Program-made: the position numbers and the translations under genes
Notes under the pieces: generated by a model
What the model was told of the DNA's origin: nothing
Database searches by the model: none
The model's input: the letters and a program-made list of their open reading frames with translations, nothing else
In this document: piece after piece, positions 1-10,490 of the stretch
Position numbering within the stretch: the first letter of the stretch is position 1
Layout of the letters: the number at the start of each line of letters is the position of its first letter
Source: Pararge aegeria
Taxonomy: Eukaryota > Arthropoda > Insecta > Lepidoptera > Nymphalidae
Reading direction: 5' to 3'
Length of the DNA: 64,000 bases
NCBI RefSeq assembly: GCF_905163445.1
Contig: NC_053181.1
Coordinates: 7,564,001 to 7,628,000, forward strand

Positions 1-244
1 GGTACCTATTTGGCAACCGAGCCAACCGAGCGTAAAAGAAAATACTGGTCTTTAGTAGATCTTAAAAAAACACGAAATCAAATTATTCCAAGCCTATATA
101 AATAAGCGATACTAAACACCTTCGAATACGCGTCGAAAATCCCTTTCATAAGATCCGTTCATTGCGTCTACGGCTAAAGTATTCGCGTGGCAAACGAATT
201 GTAACGTTACGACCCTGCGGATGAAACTGCGAGGATTAGCATAT

Positions 245-330
245 TATAGCTAACTCCCTCCCTGCAGCCTAAACTCTTCTTTTGCTGAGAAGAGACCAGT
301 GCCCTATAGTGCCATAATGATAATTATGTT
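245..330 (+). repeat. SINE-D / LINE 3' tail fragment
   Basis: Contains a 'gagaagagaccagtgccc' module followed by 'ataatgataat'. This resembles the tail shared by the SINE-D copies at 38555-38775 and 52241-52500. No head is visible, so it is a truncated relic. The rest of 1-640 holds AT-rich DNA with no gene that I can see. Confidence 0.45.
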
Positions 331-576
331 GGAAAAAAAAGTATAAACTACTAAATTTTTTTTTAATTCAAAATATTTTTCGTGCAAAGTTTTTTTCTGG
401 CATTTTTCCTTAGCCTATAAAGTTGTCTGACAGAAATCGCTACAATAATCAGCAATATGTTTGTGCTTTCATTCATCTTTTATTAGCGTTAATAGTAAGG
501 AAATATAAAGCGTTAGAATAAGAATATAAATAAATAAATCTTTTTCTAGTATTAAAATATATATAAATATTTGTTA

Positions 577-598
577 ATATATATATATATATATATAT
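577..598. repeat. (AT)n microsatellite
   Basis: About eleven uninterrupted AT dinucleotides inside a broader AT-rich tract that leads into the LINE tail at 640-868. Confidence 0.9.
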
Positions 599-639
599 TT
601 ATTTATATCTTATTTTATTTATCTCTTTTAATTATTTAT

Positions 640-868
640 TATATTAGTTATTAGTAGTATGTACTTAAGTGTGTAAATTTATGTATTGTTTATTTTAATT
701 GCGATTTCCCGTCTCTCATGTTTTGTTGTGTACTATCGGTAAGGTTACCTGGCAGAGATCACTTTTAGTGATAAGGTCGCCTTTTGCTTTTAATTTTTTG
801 TTTAACTATTTTTGTAATTTCTCCTTTATTACGCAATAAAGATGTTTAAATAAATAAAATAAATAAAA
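640..868 (+). mobile_element. LINE-G 3' untranslated end
   Basis: Only the 3' end of a non-LTR retrotransposon is present. The core 'ggttacctggcagagatc' is followed by a short hairpin (758-772), a T-rich stretch, 'ttacgcaataaagatg' (AATAAA signal) and an (aaat)n tail. The same core recurs at 34960-35275, 30500-30760 (minus), 37730-37860 and 39240-39330 (minus), and more weakly at 6690-6862 and 60331-60600 (both minus). No reverse transcriptase reading frame precedes it, so it is a strongly 5'-truncated insertion. Confidence 0.75.
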
Positions 869-1360
869 TTTACTGCGATCACCCGGTGTGATGAGATTTG
901 TAAAATATGACAAGGATGTGTAAAATAGTCTCTTATGAATCACGTATAAACAACAAGTATCAAACAAGCAATAAAGCGAATTAACCACGTCGCCATCAGG
1001 CGGAATCGCGAAAAGCACTTAATGACTCTCAAAATTATAAAGCTGGCTCATTAATATAATATTATGGAAATATCCAACTTCACACGTGTTGGCCGTTAGC
1101 TGTGAGCGGTAACAGGCGCACGACAACGAAATTCCATCAGCATTATGTTATAATAAGTCAACGCGAAAATTTGCGGCGCCTCGAGCGGCTTTTCATTAAG
1201 TGCGAATTGCCGGTGGAATGAACGTCCATACCGCGTTGTTTATCCGACGCCAAATATACTGGAATATAGTGAACCTGTTATTAAAAGGCATATCGGCACC
1301 ATAGTATAAAAACCAGACGAGAATAATTTCTGTTTACCTTTCTGGAAGGATTAGCCTTAA
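869..1360. other. No gene seen; unique sequence
   Basis: Unique sequence. 1080-1260 is richer in GC than its surroundings and resembles nothing else in the window. No convincing reading frame or splice pattern was found. Confidence 0.6.
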
Positions 1361-1840
1361 GTCAAAGTCAAAGTCAAATATTTCTTTATTCAAATTGGCA
1401 CATAGATTTCACTTTTGATGCGTACATTACACGGAATATATGACATAGAAGCGAGTTGATGGCGATAACTAAATACGTTGACTTAAAACTAAAGCTTCAA
1501 GAGTTCCAAACGCACTCTGGTCTAAGAAGGAACCCCACAACAAACTTATCCGGTTGTTTTTTTTTCATCACCATCTCACATTGTCATTTAAAACTATTAA
1601 ACAAGCAACCTGGTTAGAGCATAATTTACACCCAAGCATTTTTATCGTTGACGTAGTCCTTAATACTATAATAGGACTATTCTATAAGCTTACGTTCAAT
1701 ACAAACTTTGAACTTTTCCAGAGACATCTCCATGATATCAACTGGAAAGTTTATTGTATGATTGTATACAATTTCCTTTAAATTAATTACTTATGTTATG
1801 TAGTCTAGTATATTGCACTGCAAGTTTATGTTTTTAATTT
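1361..1840 (-). mobile_element. LINE-T 3' end with (TTTGAC)n tail
   Basis: Read on the minus strand this is a LINE 3' end: a decayed C-terminal coding part, a 3' UTR, an AATAAA-like signal and a tail of TTTGAC repeats (plus-strand 'gtcaaagtcaaagtcaaa' from 1361). Around 1660-1710 minus encodes the recognisable stretch SYYSIKDYVNDKNAW, interrupted by stops, like the end of the LINE polymerase ORF. A closely matching copy lies at 17045-17520, and shorter ones at 5510-5690, 32845-32945 and 63778-64000. All are on the same strand and 5'-truncated. Confidence 0.8.
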
Positions 1841-3425
1841 TTTTAGTAACCATGATTTATCTGAAATGTATTTTGATCATTATTTAATATACTAGCTTGC
1901 AAGTTTAGCGAGTCCCTCAGCTGCACTGCATAAGATATAATCATCACCAGCTAACAAATTTTTTGATAATAAGAAAATTATTCATTCATATTCTCAGTTA
2001 TAATAGTACAAAACATCTTAAGGATACCGCAATATCATTATTATGTTCCATATCCACAGATCGCGTGACCGTAATGGAGTTCCATAAAACATACCGATAC
2101 CAAATACTCCAGATTCTTCACTTTGTCGCGATCCTGCAGTAATATCAATTTGCATGCACTCATTCTGAGGGCCATCGAATGTTTGTCCCTTTGTTACATC
2201 GTTTTTGCCTCTTGCCTCATTGAGTTGTACGATTGATTCATGAATATAAATAAGAGATGTGCCTTTTTACAAGCTTTAATTTAACTTGTTTGTACATATC
2301 TTTCCGCATCAAAATATGTAATCTGTTTACTTTAATACTGTATTAAATATCTCAAAAATATAACCTTGACTGTCGCTGTTGTTTTCTGTTTTGTGCCTTT
2401 ACGATCAATATATTCGATGCAGTTTTTTTATTATTTGTAATTGTTGGTGTTTTTTGATTATCGTCTCCTAGTATGTCGTGCATGCATGCACGATTTTTTC
2501 TTATTTATTAAACTATGTTGATAATAGCAATTTAACGTCATGAAATCGTTTGTTAAAAAAATTATTTTCGTCTTCGTCTTTTTCGTCTAAATCGTTAAAA
2601 AAAAAATACTGAACCAGTATTAAAATAACTTTCTAGGGGGCTAAAAATGACCATACGATTATACAAATTTTTAATCACAACGTGTCACTGGCAACTTATG
2701 TCACAAATTCACATCAACTGAGCTCTGGCGCTCATCGAAGCGAATGGAACGAGAATTGCGTCAAAACATGCAGCTAAGCGGAATATCAGCTGCAACGCAT
2801 TCGTGGCAAAGAATTTATTACGTTTCTGTCGCTTACAGCTAAAGTTCTACCTGAAAGCATAAATAAAGCCCTATTTTTTCACAATTTTATTCTCAAATTA
2901 CACATTCTGAACATAGAACGTTCCCTGGATTATCACAAAGGCTTTTTTATCCTCGAACAATATTTAGTCTATCGGGTAAACAAATTGCCATGCGAGGGAA
3001 ATTTCTCATGCTGGCCATAGCTAAAATTACGTTTACGTCAACTTTAGTTTTTATGTAAAACAGAATTTGTATCATTGCCTATTCAAAATTCACCCTTAAA
3101 GATTTGAGATAGTTTACCTTCAATACGATATACGGTATCATCTTGTTATGGTTGTCTCGTATTAAACTCCGCGTAATAGTCATTAGCATATTTCCATTAA
3201 AGCTATAAAGCGTTGCCGGGTCTGTCGCCAGTATAACTGCCGAATATAATATATATTTTATTCAACGAACTCAAACTTTTCTGCATAAATCTACCACTGG
3301 AGGGAACATTCATGAAAATGTAATGAGGAAGAACTATTTATGGCTAATCCTTTCGAAATAAAGTTCTGGGTACGGTGTCCGTTTGAATTTCTACGCGTGA
3401 CCGTTGTAAGAAAGTGTCCGCCAAC
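1841..3425. other. No gene seen; AT-rich unique DNA
   Basis: No repeat family or gene recognised. It contains an 18-bp perfect palindrome at 2476-2493 and ordinary A/T runs. Short open frames here have composition expected by chance. Confidence 0.6.
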
Positions 3426-3662
3426 TGTTTGTTGCGGAAAGTAATCGTGGGGGAAAGAGATACTGGTATTGACGCATCAAGCGGATAAACGAGACGGATG
3501 CGAAAGGCATATGAACGAGGTACACGATAGAGTAGATTTTAGAATTGCAAATGCGGGAAATGAATCTGCCGCCGCCTTGGTCGACTCCGCCACCCCTGGG
3601 CCGGAGTCCGGACTTCTTCCGCCGTTTATAATCATCCTTAATAACGCGGGAGTGCTTTAATG
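3426..3662 (+). other. GC-richer island with short open frame
   Basis: A local rise in GC with an open frame at 3469-3660 (63 codons). It includes an Ala-rich patch and a Pro/Gly patch encoded by 'gccgccgcc' and a 'gactccg...cggagtc' inverted repeat around 3580-3610. I recognise no domain, no clear splice sites bound it, and the frame has no partner elsewhere in the window. It could be a decayed exon, a regulatory segment or chance. Confidence 0.25.
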
Positions 3663-3944
3663 AATTTATTTTGCGATCAAAGACGTTCTCTTAACTCGGA
3701 TACAGCTTAGGATGTATTAATTTCAAATTAATATTGAAGATGTTTCTGATTTTAGTTAAATAAATATTTGAATTTAAAAAAAAAAAAAATTAAAACCGTT
3801 AAAAGGACATAATATACTCGTAAAACAAAGTTTTGTGATAAAAAATGAACTACGGGGGTAAGGATAATAGATATTTAATGATATCTGTGTATGTGAGTGA
3901 TATGATATGATTATTTAGCATGCGCCATAATTTAATTTTGGTCA

Positions 3945-4225
3945 AAAGGTGGTCAACATCAGTACGATCAACCCATTACCGGCCCACAAAAGGGCGCGGG
4001 TCTCAACTCATAATAAAGATGGGGCAGGCTGTAGTCCACAACGCTGCCCAAGTGCGAATGGGTGAACTTCGCACTGATTTAAGAACATTAAGGTAAGGGG
4101 TCTACATGGCGGGTAATATCTCATCCATGTAGCTGTAAACTAAAAACGCAAATAACTTTGAATAGTTAACTCAGCCCCTCCGAAGGAAAGGCAGAAGCGT
4201 TAACCATTGGGCTAGTAAAGCAGTA
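3945..4225 (-). repeat. SINE-C, degenerate full-length copy
   Basis: Begins with 'acccattaccggcccac', runs through 'ctgtagtccacaacgct' and ends in a tRNA-like region with 'aaccattgggctagt', so the promoter head is on the minus strand. Compare the better copies at 32085-32375 (minus) and 57500-57785 (plus). Confidence 0.7.
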
Positions 4226-4301
4226 ATTCTACAACAAATCGCCACTTACTATAATTCCAGTAAATTACTATCCAGCTCTTATATTTTATAGAATCCTAGT
4301 T

Positions 4302-4914
4302 GTTGCCCGCGTTCTTCGTCCGCGTCTATAACAGTTTTTAAAGGATCCCGCGAAAACCATTCGTTTTTCTGAGATGTAATGTCATCTGCGTCCTTACAAC
4401 TTGCTATGTTATAAGATTAAGTCGAATGGTTACTTAATTAGGACGTAAAATGAGGACGGACGATCTAACAAATAAACACAATTTCATATCCTTACTGATA
4501 TTTAATGTCAATGTAAGTTTGTTTGTTACGCTTTTACGCAAAAACTACTTAACCGTTCCTCATGAAACTTTGTACACATATTCTTGAAAGTTTTAGAAGT
4601 AATATAGCATACTTTTATCTCGACATTAAGTTCGGTTCCTTTGGGAGAGGGGATTAATGTTTGACGATTTTACACATAACTCCGACAAATTATAACCGTT
4701 TTAAATAATTATTTTTGTACTATAGAGATTATAATATGTGTTTAATTTTTCTAAACTGTGGTTGAAGATAGAGGACAGAATTCCTCAGCGGACAGCAGCA
4801 AACCCCTCATTTAAGGCTTAGCGATACTGAATGCTTTAATTTTTTTTAGATCTACAACTTAATTTAATGTCACATCAAAAAACAAAATCAAACGCAGACC
4901 TAGTCGCGGGCAAC
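4302..4914. mobile_element. Non-autonomous element with inverted ends
   Basis: The left end 'gttgcccgcgttcttcgtcc' and the reverse complement of the right end 'gtcgcgggcaac' match, with a further 'cgcgtc' / 'aacgcag' correspondence, giving imperfect inverted termini of about 24 bp. The interior (4500-4650) carries 'gcaaaaactacttaaccg', a module familiar from lepidopteran repeats. There is no coding capacity. A second left-end-like start ('gctgttgcccgcagg') follows directly at 4917-4932, so two copies may abut. The superfamily is not determined. Confidence 0.6.
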
Positions 4915-4960
4915 TAGCTGTTGCCCGCAGGTAGATTCCTATGCAGGAAGATGAAGAACG

Positions 4961-5245
4961 TGATAACGACTAAGACACCGGGAGATATCTTTGCATCGTT
5001 CCAGTCAATATAGGACATAAATGAATCGATAATGCTAATGATCATATTTATATCGAAATACCCGCCATCTCAATGTCATGAACGTTGGTTGTCAATAAAA
5101 TATCATTTTAATTGTTTCTTCAAAACTAATTATAAATTAAATAATAATCCTAATCAATTTAATAAAATATCTGGAAAATATGAATTTATAGTTAACAAAA
5201 GTTTAATTATTTACCCACTTTATGCAATTACGGTAACATAAAAAG
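4961..5245 (+). repeat. Rep-R copy 1
   Basis: Starts 'tgataacgactaagacac' and ends near 'acggtaacataaaa'. It aligns along its whole length with 7335-7640 (plus) and, reversed, with 40431-40626. Shared landmarks are 'gatatctttgcatcg', 'tcatgaacgttgg' and 'taattatttaccca'. An open frame at 5032-5241 lies inside the repeat and is not conserved in the other copies, so I treat it as non-coding. Confidence 0.7.
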
Positions 5246-5254
5246 GCTGTAAAA

Positions 5255-5495
5255 GATTTTTTTTTATTCCACTATAAGTTATCCCCTGACCGCAATCTCA
5301 CCTGGCATCGCACCGGAACACTAAATCCCTTAGCGGCACGTCTTTGTGGTAGGGTGGTAACTAGCTACGGCCAAAGCCACCAGACAAGACCAGAGGAAAT
5401 TCAGAAATTATAAATACCCAATTTTCCCCTGCCGGGAATAGAACCCTCCTACTTAAGTTCACAGTGCTCATCGCTGCGCTATTACAGACACTTAT
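5255..5495 (-). repeat. SINE-B, minus strand
   Basis: Runs from 'ttccactataagttatccc' through 'gcggcacgtctttgtggt' to 'ctgccgggaatagaacc', the reverse of a tRNA B-box-like head. The same module order occurs at 21950-22270 and 45600-45860 (minus) and at 48021-48215 (plus). Confidence 0.75.
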
Positions 5496-5509
5496 GAAGC
5501 GTTCATAAA

Positions 5510-5690
5510 TATATGTTTACATAATCGTAAGCGGATGGTGATAATTTTGCTCGCCAACTTAAACCTAAACATACGAGGGTCCCAAACGCGCCGTGGTCTA
5601 AGAACAGCCCACAACAAACTAAGCCGGGTCATTCCATTTGTTATCACCATCTTACAGTTAATCATTAAGCCATGAAGTTTTTACAAAAAC
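5510..5690 (-). mobile_element. LINE-T fragment
   Basis: Matches the middle of the LINE-T 3' end ('gagggtcccaaacgcgcc', 'cccacaacaaactaagccgg', 'atcaccatct'). The TTTGAC tail is missing. Confidence 0.65.
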
Positions 5691-5711
5691 GTATACCTCG
5701 TATAATGTCAC

Positions 5712-5837
5712 CTGTTGTTCTCTCTACGGCACGATGCACACGGATGGTTAAAATTTAATTCCACTCAGAACATTCCACCGCAGATTGCATTCCTTGCAGG
5801 GGACTGTCGCTGGTGAATGAATACCAGTTACAGGAGA
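5712..5837 (-). pseudogene. Exon-like block, copy 1 (decayed)
   Basis: On the minus strand this 126-bp block has an acceptor-like 'aaatttcag' before 5837 and a donor-like 'CAACAG|gtgac' after 5712. It pairs with the block at 6866-6972. One frame encodes VPCKECNLRWNVLSGIKF, identical over 18 residues to that copy, then meets a TAA where the other has GAA. A 4-nt length difference upstream of the shared core also shifts the frame relative to the splice site, and all three frames contain stops. It could be a decayed duplicate exon or, less likely, a terminal exon. I do not recognise the protein family; the CxxC spacing is the only visible motif. Confidence 0.4.
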
Positions 5838-6039
5838 CTGAAATTTCCTTCCCATTACTCTGCACTATTGGTGCTTTGGTTTAATTGAATTCCAAAAACA
5901 GTGTTCAGCTAGTAGTAAGTAGTGTTTGATATTTTCTGAACTTCAAGCGAAATTAAAATCGGAATAAAAATTGAATGCTTCAAGTTATTTGAATAAAAAT
6001 AAAAAGTTCAGTCGTATTTTATACTCACACTGTCTATAC

Positions 6040-6125
6040 GTAAGTTGTTTTGCCCGACCAGATTTACCAAATATCATCAAAATCCGTGTAGCCGTTCTGG
6101 CATGAAGAGGGAATAGCATATTTAT
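6040..6125 (+). repeat. Repeat fragment ('atcatcaaaatccg' module)
   Basis: Contains 'ccaaatatcatcaaaatccg' followed by 'agccgttctggcatgaagag', a module I know as common in lepidopteran mobile elements. The ends are not resolved. Confidence 0.45.
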
Positions 6126-6689
6126 GCTTTAGATATTTATGAGAACCGTACATTTTCCAGGGTTACTCTAATAGACTTTGTTACTCGTAGCTTTTAATAA
6201 TATATTCAAAAAGTTAAATACTTTGCTACTAGTGATCAAAATACCACCCATGAAACAAAATTTGATGATATGAAGTGTAAATGAGACCGAAATAAACCTA
6301 ACAGGCTCTGGAGGTGCATTATGTAATTTTTCTGAGACTTGAAATTGAAAACCTAATAGTTTCTAAGTAAGCCACTGCCTTAGTTTTTACTAAAAGAAAT
6401 CAAATACAGTCCTAAAATCACATTCTAAATTAAAATCATGCGACTCCTGTCCCTTTATTAGGGGCGCGTCGCGTAGCGTAGGTACTATGGGCGTGTCGGT
6501 CTTTTTTCTTCAATAGGGTTGTCAGAAGTAAACACTTAGAATGTGTTTAAATCGTTTGTATGGGAAAATAAATATGCTTCTTTTGATTTTATATTTTTAC
6601 AGGGTGATTCCTTATGAAAAATACTCATGCATTCTTCAATATTATTTCGTAATTCTGTTACACGTTGTATAGATAAATTAAGTGTGTTA
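6126..6689. other. No gene seen
   Basis: AT-rich and unique apart from a short GC-rich patch at 6461-6500 ('gcgcgtcgcgtagcgtag'). No reading frame of note. Confidence 0.6.
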
Positions 6690-6862
6690 TTATGTGTATA
6701 AAATTAAAAAACATAAAAGAAAATACGAAGTATGAAATAAAGGAAAAGCGTTTTTAACGATCCCTTCCAGACAACCCTTAATAGAAGGATCAAGAACAGT
6801 GCAATAGGCCAACTAGTGATAACATAAACTACATATACTTTCCATACAAAAAATATAAGCAT
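6690..6862 (-). mobile_element. LINE-G-like 3' end fragment
   Basis: On the minus strand: 'gggttgtctggaagggatcg' followed by an A-rich end (plus-strand 'gaaataaaggaaaagcg'). It corresponds in order to the LINE-G tail at 60331-60600. It ends only a few bases from the exon-like block at 6866. Confidence 0.5.
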
Positions 6863-6865
6863 TAC

Positions 6866-6972
6866 CTGTTGTGGCCCCATGGTCGGTTCAAATTTAATTC
6901 CACTCAGAACATTCCACCGCAGATTGCATTCCTTACAGGGTACGTTTTCTGATAAATTCTGGCTACAGGGGA
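6866..6972 (-). CDS. Exon-like block, copy 2 (open frame, unknown protein)
   Basis: On the minus strand a 'ttattttcag' acceptor precedes 6972 and 'CAACAG|gtaatg' follows 6866, giving a 107-bp internal-exon-like block. Only one frame is open throughout. It encodes 35 residues with cysteines at positions 2, 12 and 15 (PCSQ..., VPCKEC) and ends ...EPTMGPQQ. Against copy 1 at 5712-5837, the 54-bp core has two differences, both at third codon positions and both silent, whereas the flanks do not align well. That pattern suggests coding origin. I recognise no family and see no neighbouring exons, so it could be an isolated exon of a larger gene, a relic, or part of a mobile element. Confidence 0.35.
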
Positions 6973-6979
6973 CTGAAAA

Positions 6980-7334
6980 TAAATTGTTTGTAATTCAAGT
7001 CCTATGATTCGATTGGTTTTCAAAAAAGATATTTCCACGAGAGTGTAAATATCTTCCAATTTTTAATGTTCAAGTATTAGTAACCTTATAATCCGTCTGT
7101 TTTTTTACACCAAAGTAGATTATATTTATTTTTAAAACAGTTTTTTTTTTATTTTTAAACTTATACATGTCGATCAAATATCGAAATATACGTCATCAAA
7201 GTATATAGTTTTATCCCTCTTTATGTAAGTCACGAAAAATGCTCCTTTCCGATCCATTAAAAGTAAGGGTCATTATAGATTCGTTCATAGTGAACGTGAT
7301 TGCGGTTTTGTGGCCCGTTAAAAATAAAAATAAT
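6980..7334. other. No gene seen
   Basis: AT-rich filler between the exon-like block and Rep-R copy 2. The minus-strand open frame reaching 7211-7456 runs into the repeat and is not credible. Confidence 0.6.
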
Positions 7335-7640
7335 GATAACGACTGAGAAACCGTGAGGTATCTTTGCATCGTATAGAGTATCATACAAGTCAGAAGAGTA
7401 TCGAAAATGCACTCGTATTTATAATAAAACACCAACCGACACAATGTCTTGAACATTGGCTATGAATCAAATATAATTTTAACTATATCTGGAAAACTAT
7501 GTAATAATTCAATAAGAATTATCAGCACATTTGATAAAATTCTAATAAATTTAATAAAACATCTGACATAAATCAAATCATTGCTATCCGAACTTTAATT
7601 ATTTACCCAGTTTATAAAATTACTGTAACATAAAAATAAA
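7335..7640 (+). repeat. Rep-R copy 2
   Basis: Aligns with 4961-5245: 'gataacgactgagaaaccg', 'ggtatctttgcatcg', 'atgtcttgaacattgg', 'taattatttacccagttta'. It is a diverged copy in the same orientation, about 2.4 kb away. Confidence 0.7.
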
Positions 7641-8214
7641 GTCGAAATGCAAAACAACGCGCCTTTGATTTTATCCGTTGCTACTTAAAGAATTTTGTGT
7701 GGAATAATCCGGCGACATTACCAGCAATAAAATATAAATACGCGTTCATCCGAGTTGCGGCTTTCGTGGCACGCAATGTAATTTAATTAAGACGCGATAT
7801 AAAACACGTTCGCGGTGCGCGATGGCTCCGAAGACGCGCTTAATTCAGCCCCTGATGAACTTCCCACGTGTGGATCGCTAATGGGGACATTATTCAGTAA
7901 ATGACGTTATGATTGCGTCTGAAGATTTGCGGTTATGCATTACGTCAGTAATAAGAAACTACTACCTCAAAGATTTAAATCTTAGACACGGCATTGCGCC
8001 TTAATTTAAGATCAGTGAAACGAGTCCACGATGGAGTGAGTATAGTACATAGTAGTCACGAACTAAGAACGAGGTAAAGTACGGATCATCTAACAGTAAT
8101 AATTGAACAAGAAAACAGTTAATAAATAATTCCGATGGTAGAGAATGAATATTAAACTATTTTTTGCTTTTCCATCTGTTAAAGATAATTAACTATTTAT
8201 TTTTTGATAGCTAT
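7641..8214. other. No gene seen; GC-richer unique segment
   Basis: 7690-7880 is unique and richer in GC ('cgttcgcggtgcgcgatgg', 'cccacgtgtggatcgc'). No frame, splice pair or repeat relative recognised. Such islands in AT-rich insect DNA can be conserved regulatory sequence, but nothing here proves it. Confidence 0.5.
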
Positions 8215-8480
8215 GCCGATAACTGAACTGTTTCGAGTGCTAGGCTTCACATCCGGCCTCAACAGGCAATCAGGTAATTTATAAATTCTGAATGTTCTTT
8301 GGTCTAGTCTGGGATGTTTCTCATGTTGAAGGGCCCTTTAGCGAGTTAGGGATCCAATGTTCCGGCACGATGCAGCGTAGAAACCGATAAGGGTTATTGG
8401 TTTAATATAACTGCATAGGGATGTAACAGGTAAGGCATCTCCCATCTTATACTACCTCATCACGTACGTGATTGTAGACA
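8215..8480 (+). repeat. SINE-B, degenerate
   Basis: Carries 'aatttataaattctgaatg', 'ggtctagtctggg', 'gttccggcacgatgc' and 'gcgtagaaaccgat' in the SINE-B order seen at 48021-48215. Confidence 0.6.
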
Positions 8481-10084
8481 AGGGTTAAGAACTAGTTAAA
8501 AGTAAAAAAAAAACTGAACATTGGGTAATTTTATTCGGATATTACACAAAAGTTTTTAATGTATTCGTATTAATGAATACCCGTGAAAATAACATTTTAT
8601 GAATGGAACAAAAACATTATGGAAACCTACCTTACGGATATTTTTATTTGAAATGGAACTTTACGCTTGATTCATTTCCATAATATGCCTTTCAATAACA
8701 AACCCTTTCGGGCCCTTAAAATAAAGTATTAGGGGAGATTGTACCGTGAATTTAAAATGATTTTCTTTTATTAGGTTTTAACCTTTAACAAAAGGGTTTT
8801 GTGAACGGTTCACAGCACATATACCTATTAAAACTTATTTAATTTTCCTTCAATATCCGTATTAATGAGCATATCTAACTTACCTAATAAATATATTTTT
8901 TTAGTTTCTATCCACTTTTAGACCTCTAGATTCAGGTTAGTTTAGAGATCTGTGTCATTACTAGATAACTTGTATTGCCAACTATGTTGTACACACTTCT
9001 GTATATTAAACCTTGACAAGTCTTTAAGCAATGCTATGTTTTTCACAATGTTGTATGTATCAGCTGGTTGCATATATTATATATAAATATATATACATAT
9101 ATATGTAATGTAAATAAATTTGTACTGGCCAAGCCTGCTATCGCAATTGGGATATTTGTAGATCAAAACAAAAGCAAGAGTGAAAAGAAATTAAAATGGA
9201 AATGAGATAATATTTTATTTATAAATTATTCAAATATGTGCAACAACAAACAAATAGTCAAAGAAGTTATTTTGCAGTATGTTTTCGATCACAGCAGTGA
9301 ACGATTTTTTCTTAAATAGTTAATTTCAAGAACTAACGGTAATATAAATACAACTTGATAACAAACCCACGACAAATTTAGCAAGTAAGTGTATCTAGCA
9401 AGATAATTTATTGTATTTTTGTGAATGAATGAGAAAATATATAAATCCTTGCCCAAATCCATGAATGGCTGAAACTGCACAAAGTTTGTATCCACTTCAC
9501 CCCAAGTGGGATGAACATCTGACGTCACGCACGGAACTCCTTCGTCTTAGCAGACTTGCCACAGCTTTCTACTGTATTTGATTCTTGAAAGAGATTTGTT
9601 GATCGCAACACCGTAGGATGGAAAAGCACGACTATCCAATCACGCAAATGGTTGCATTCCAACATGAAAAATTCTCAGTTAGCAATATCTACGGTCTGTA
9701 ACAACATATTACCTCGTCGAAAGTCCGGAAAAATATCATTGGCCGCTCACGTAGATTCAGTCTACAAACTTGATCAAACCTCGTTAAACAGTCATTTAAT
9801 TTTCAAATTACCCACTAATTTATAAGCAAAGGTCGAACAGTTGGTATTTCGTATTCCATTATCGATACAGTTCCCAAAGAATTTGTGGGTAGTAGTTATA
9901 AAACTGTCATCCCGCCTAGTGATCTTTTTCCGCCTGATAGTACCTTGAAAATGAGCGGTCAAAGTAGGTGGAACATTCGCGAAGCCCGTTCTGTGGCATC
10001 GCACGTTCGACGAACATATTAAGATAAATTACTATGCTATACGATACGATAATATACTATACGCCTGGTGAATAGTGATTATAT
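8481..10084. other. No gene seen
   Basis: AT-rich. 9060-9120 has a TA-rich palindromic run followed by 'gtaaataaatttgtac', possibly a LINE 3' end. The minus-strand frame at 9289-9528 begins with a peptide that looks protein-like but has a stop just upstream and no recognisable domain. 9900-10010 is somewhat richer in GC. Confidence 0.5.
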
Positions 10085-10490
10085 CATAGTGCTTGCATAC
10101 CCATAGGGAAACAATAAAGTGTTCAGGAAAAAGTGCGTTTTCGAGTGACCAGGTAGAACGACGGCATCGAGACGCGGGTAAGTAGCGTAAATTTTTTATT
10201 ATTTGGCGTTGCTCCTATGTTTCTGAATCTTGTGACCCCTGGATCTGATATTTTCGTGGTGACTCTGGATAGTGGCTTGCTGGACGTGGTTATTGTGTTA
10301 AATTGATAAACATATTGTGTGTTATTTTTATATTCTGGTAATACCAGTTGTACGATAGAAATCTTAGTCCGTACATATTCAAGTTGATCAGTGCGAAACA
10401 TTATTGACGTCGCGGTTTTTTTTAGCCTCGCCTTAGCAAATAGTTGTGAGCTCAAGGACTGCACGCGTTTTAAATGCAGATGACTCGACT
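10085..10490. other. Unique segment, possible retroelement leader
   Basis: Higher complexity than its flanks, with 'ttatttggcgttgctcc' and 'gtgacccctggatctgat' in sequence. I weakly associate this layout with a leader region next to an LTR, but no LTR pair or gag/pol frame is visible. The 113-codon minus-strand open frame (10123-10464) shows no known domain and is probably fortuitous. Confidence 0.2.

Noticed and set aside
9289..9540. Minus-strand frame starting MTSDVHPTWGEV
   Set aside because: The first 30 residues look protein-like, but a stop lies a few codons upstream of the ATG, no acceptor is convincing, and the rest is AT-driven hydrophobic sequence.
10123..10464. 113-codon minus-strand frame
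   Set aside because: No recognisable domain, no splice or promoter support; a possible non-coding retroelement leader at best.
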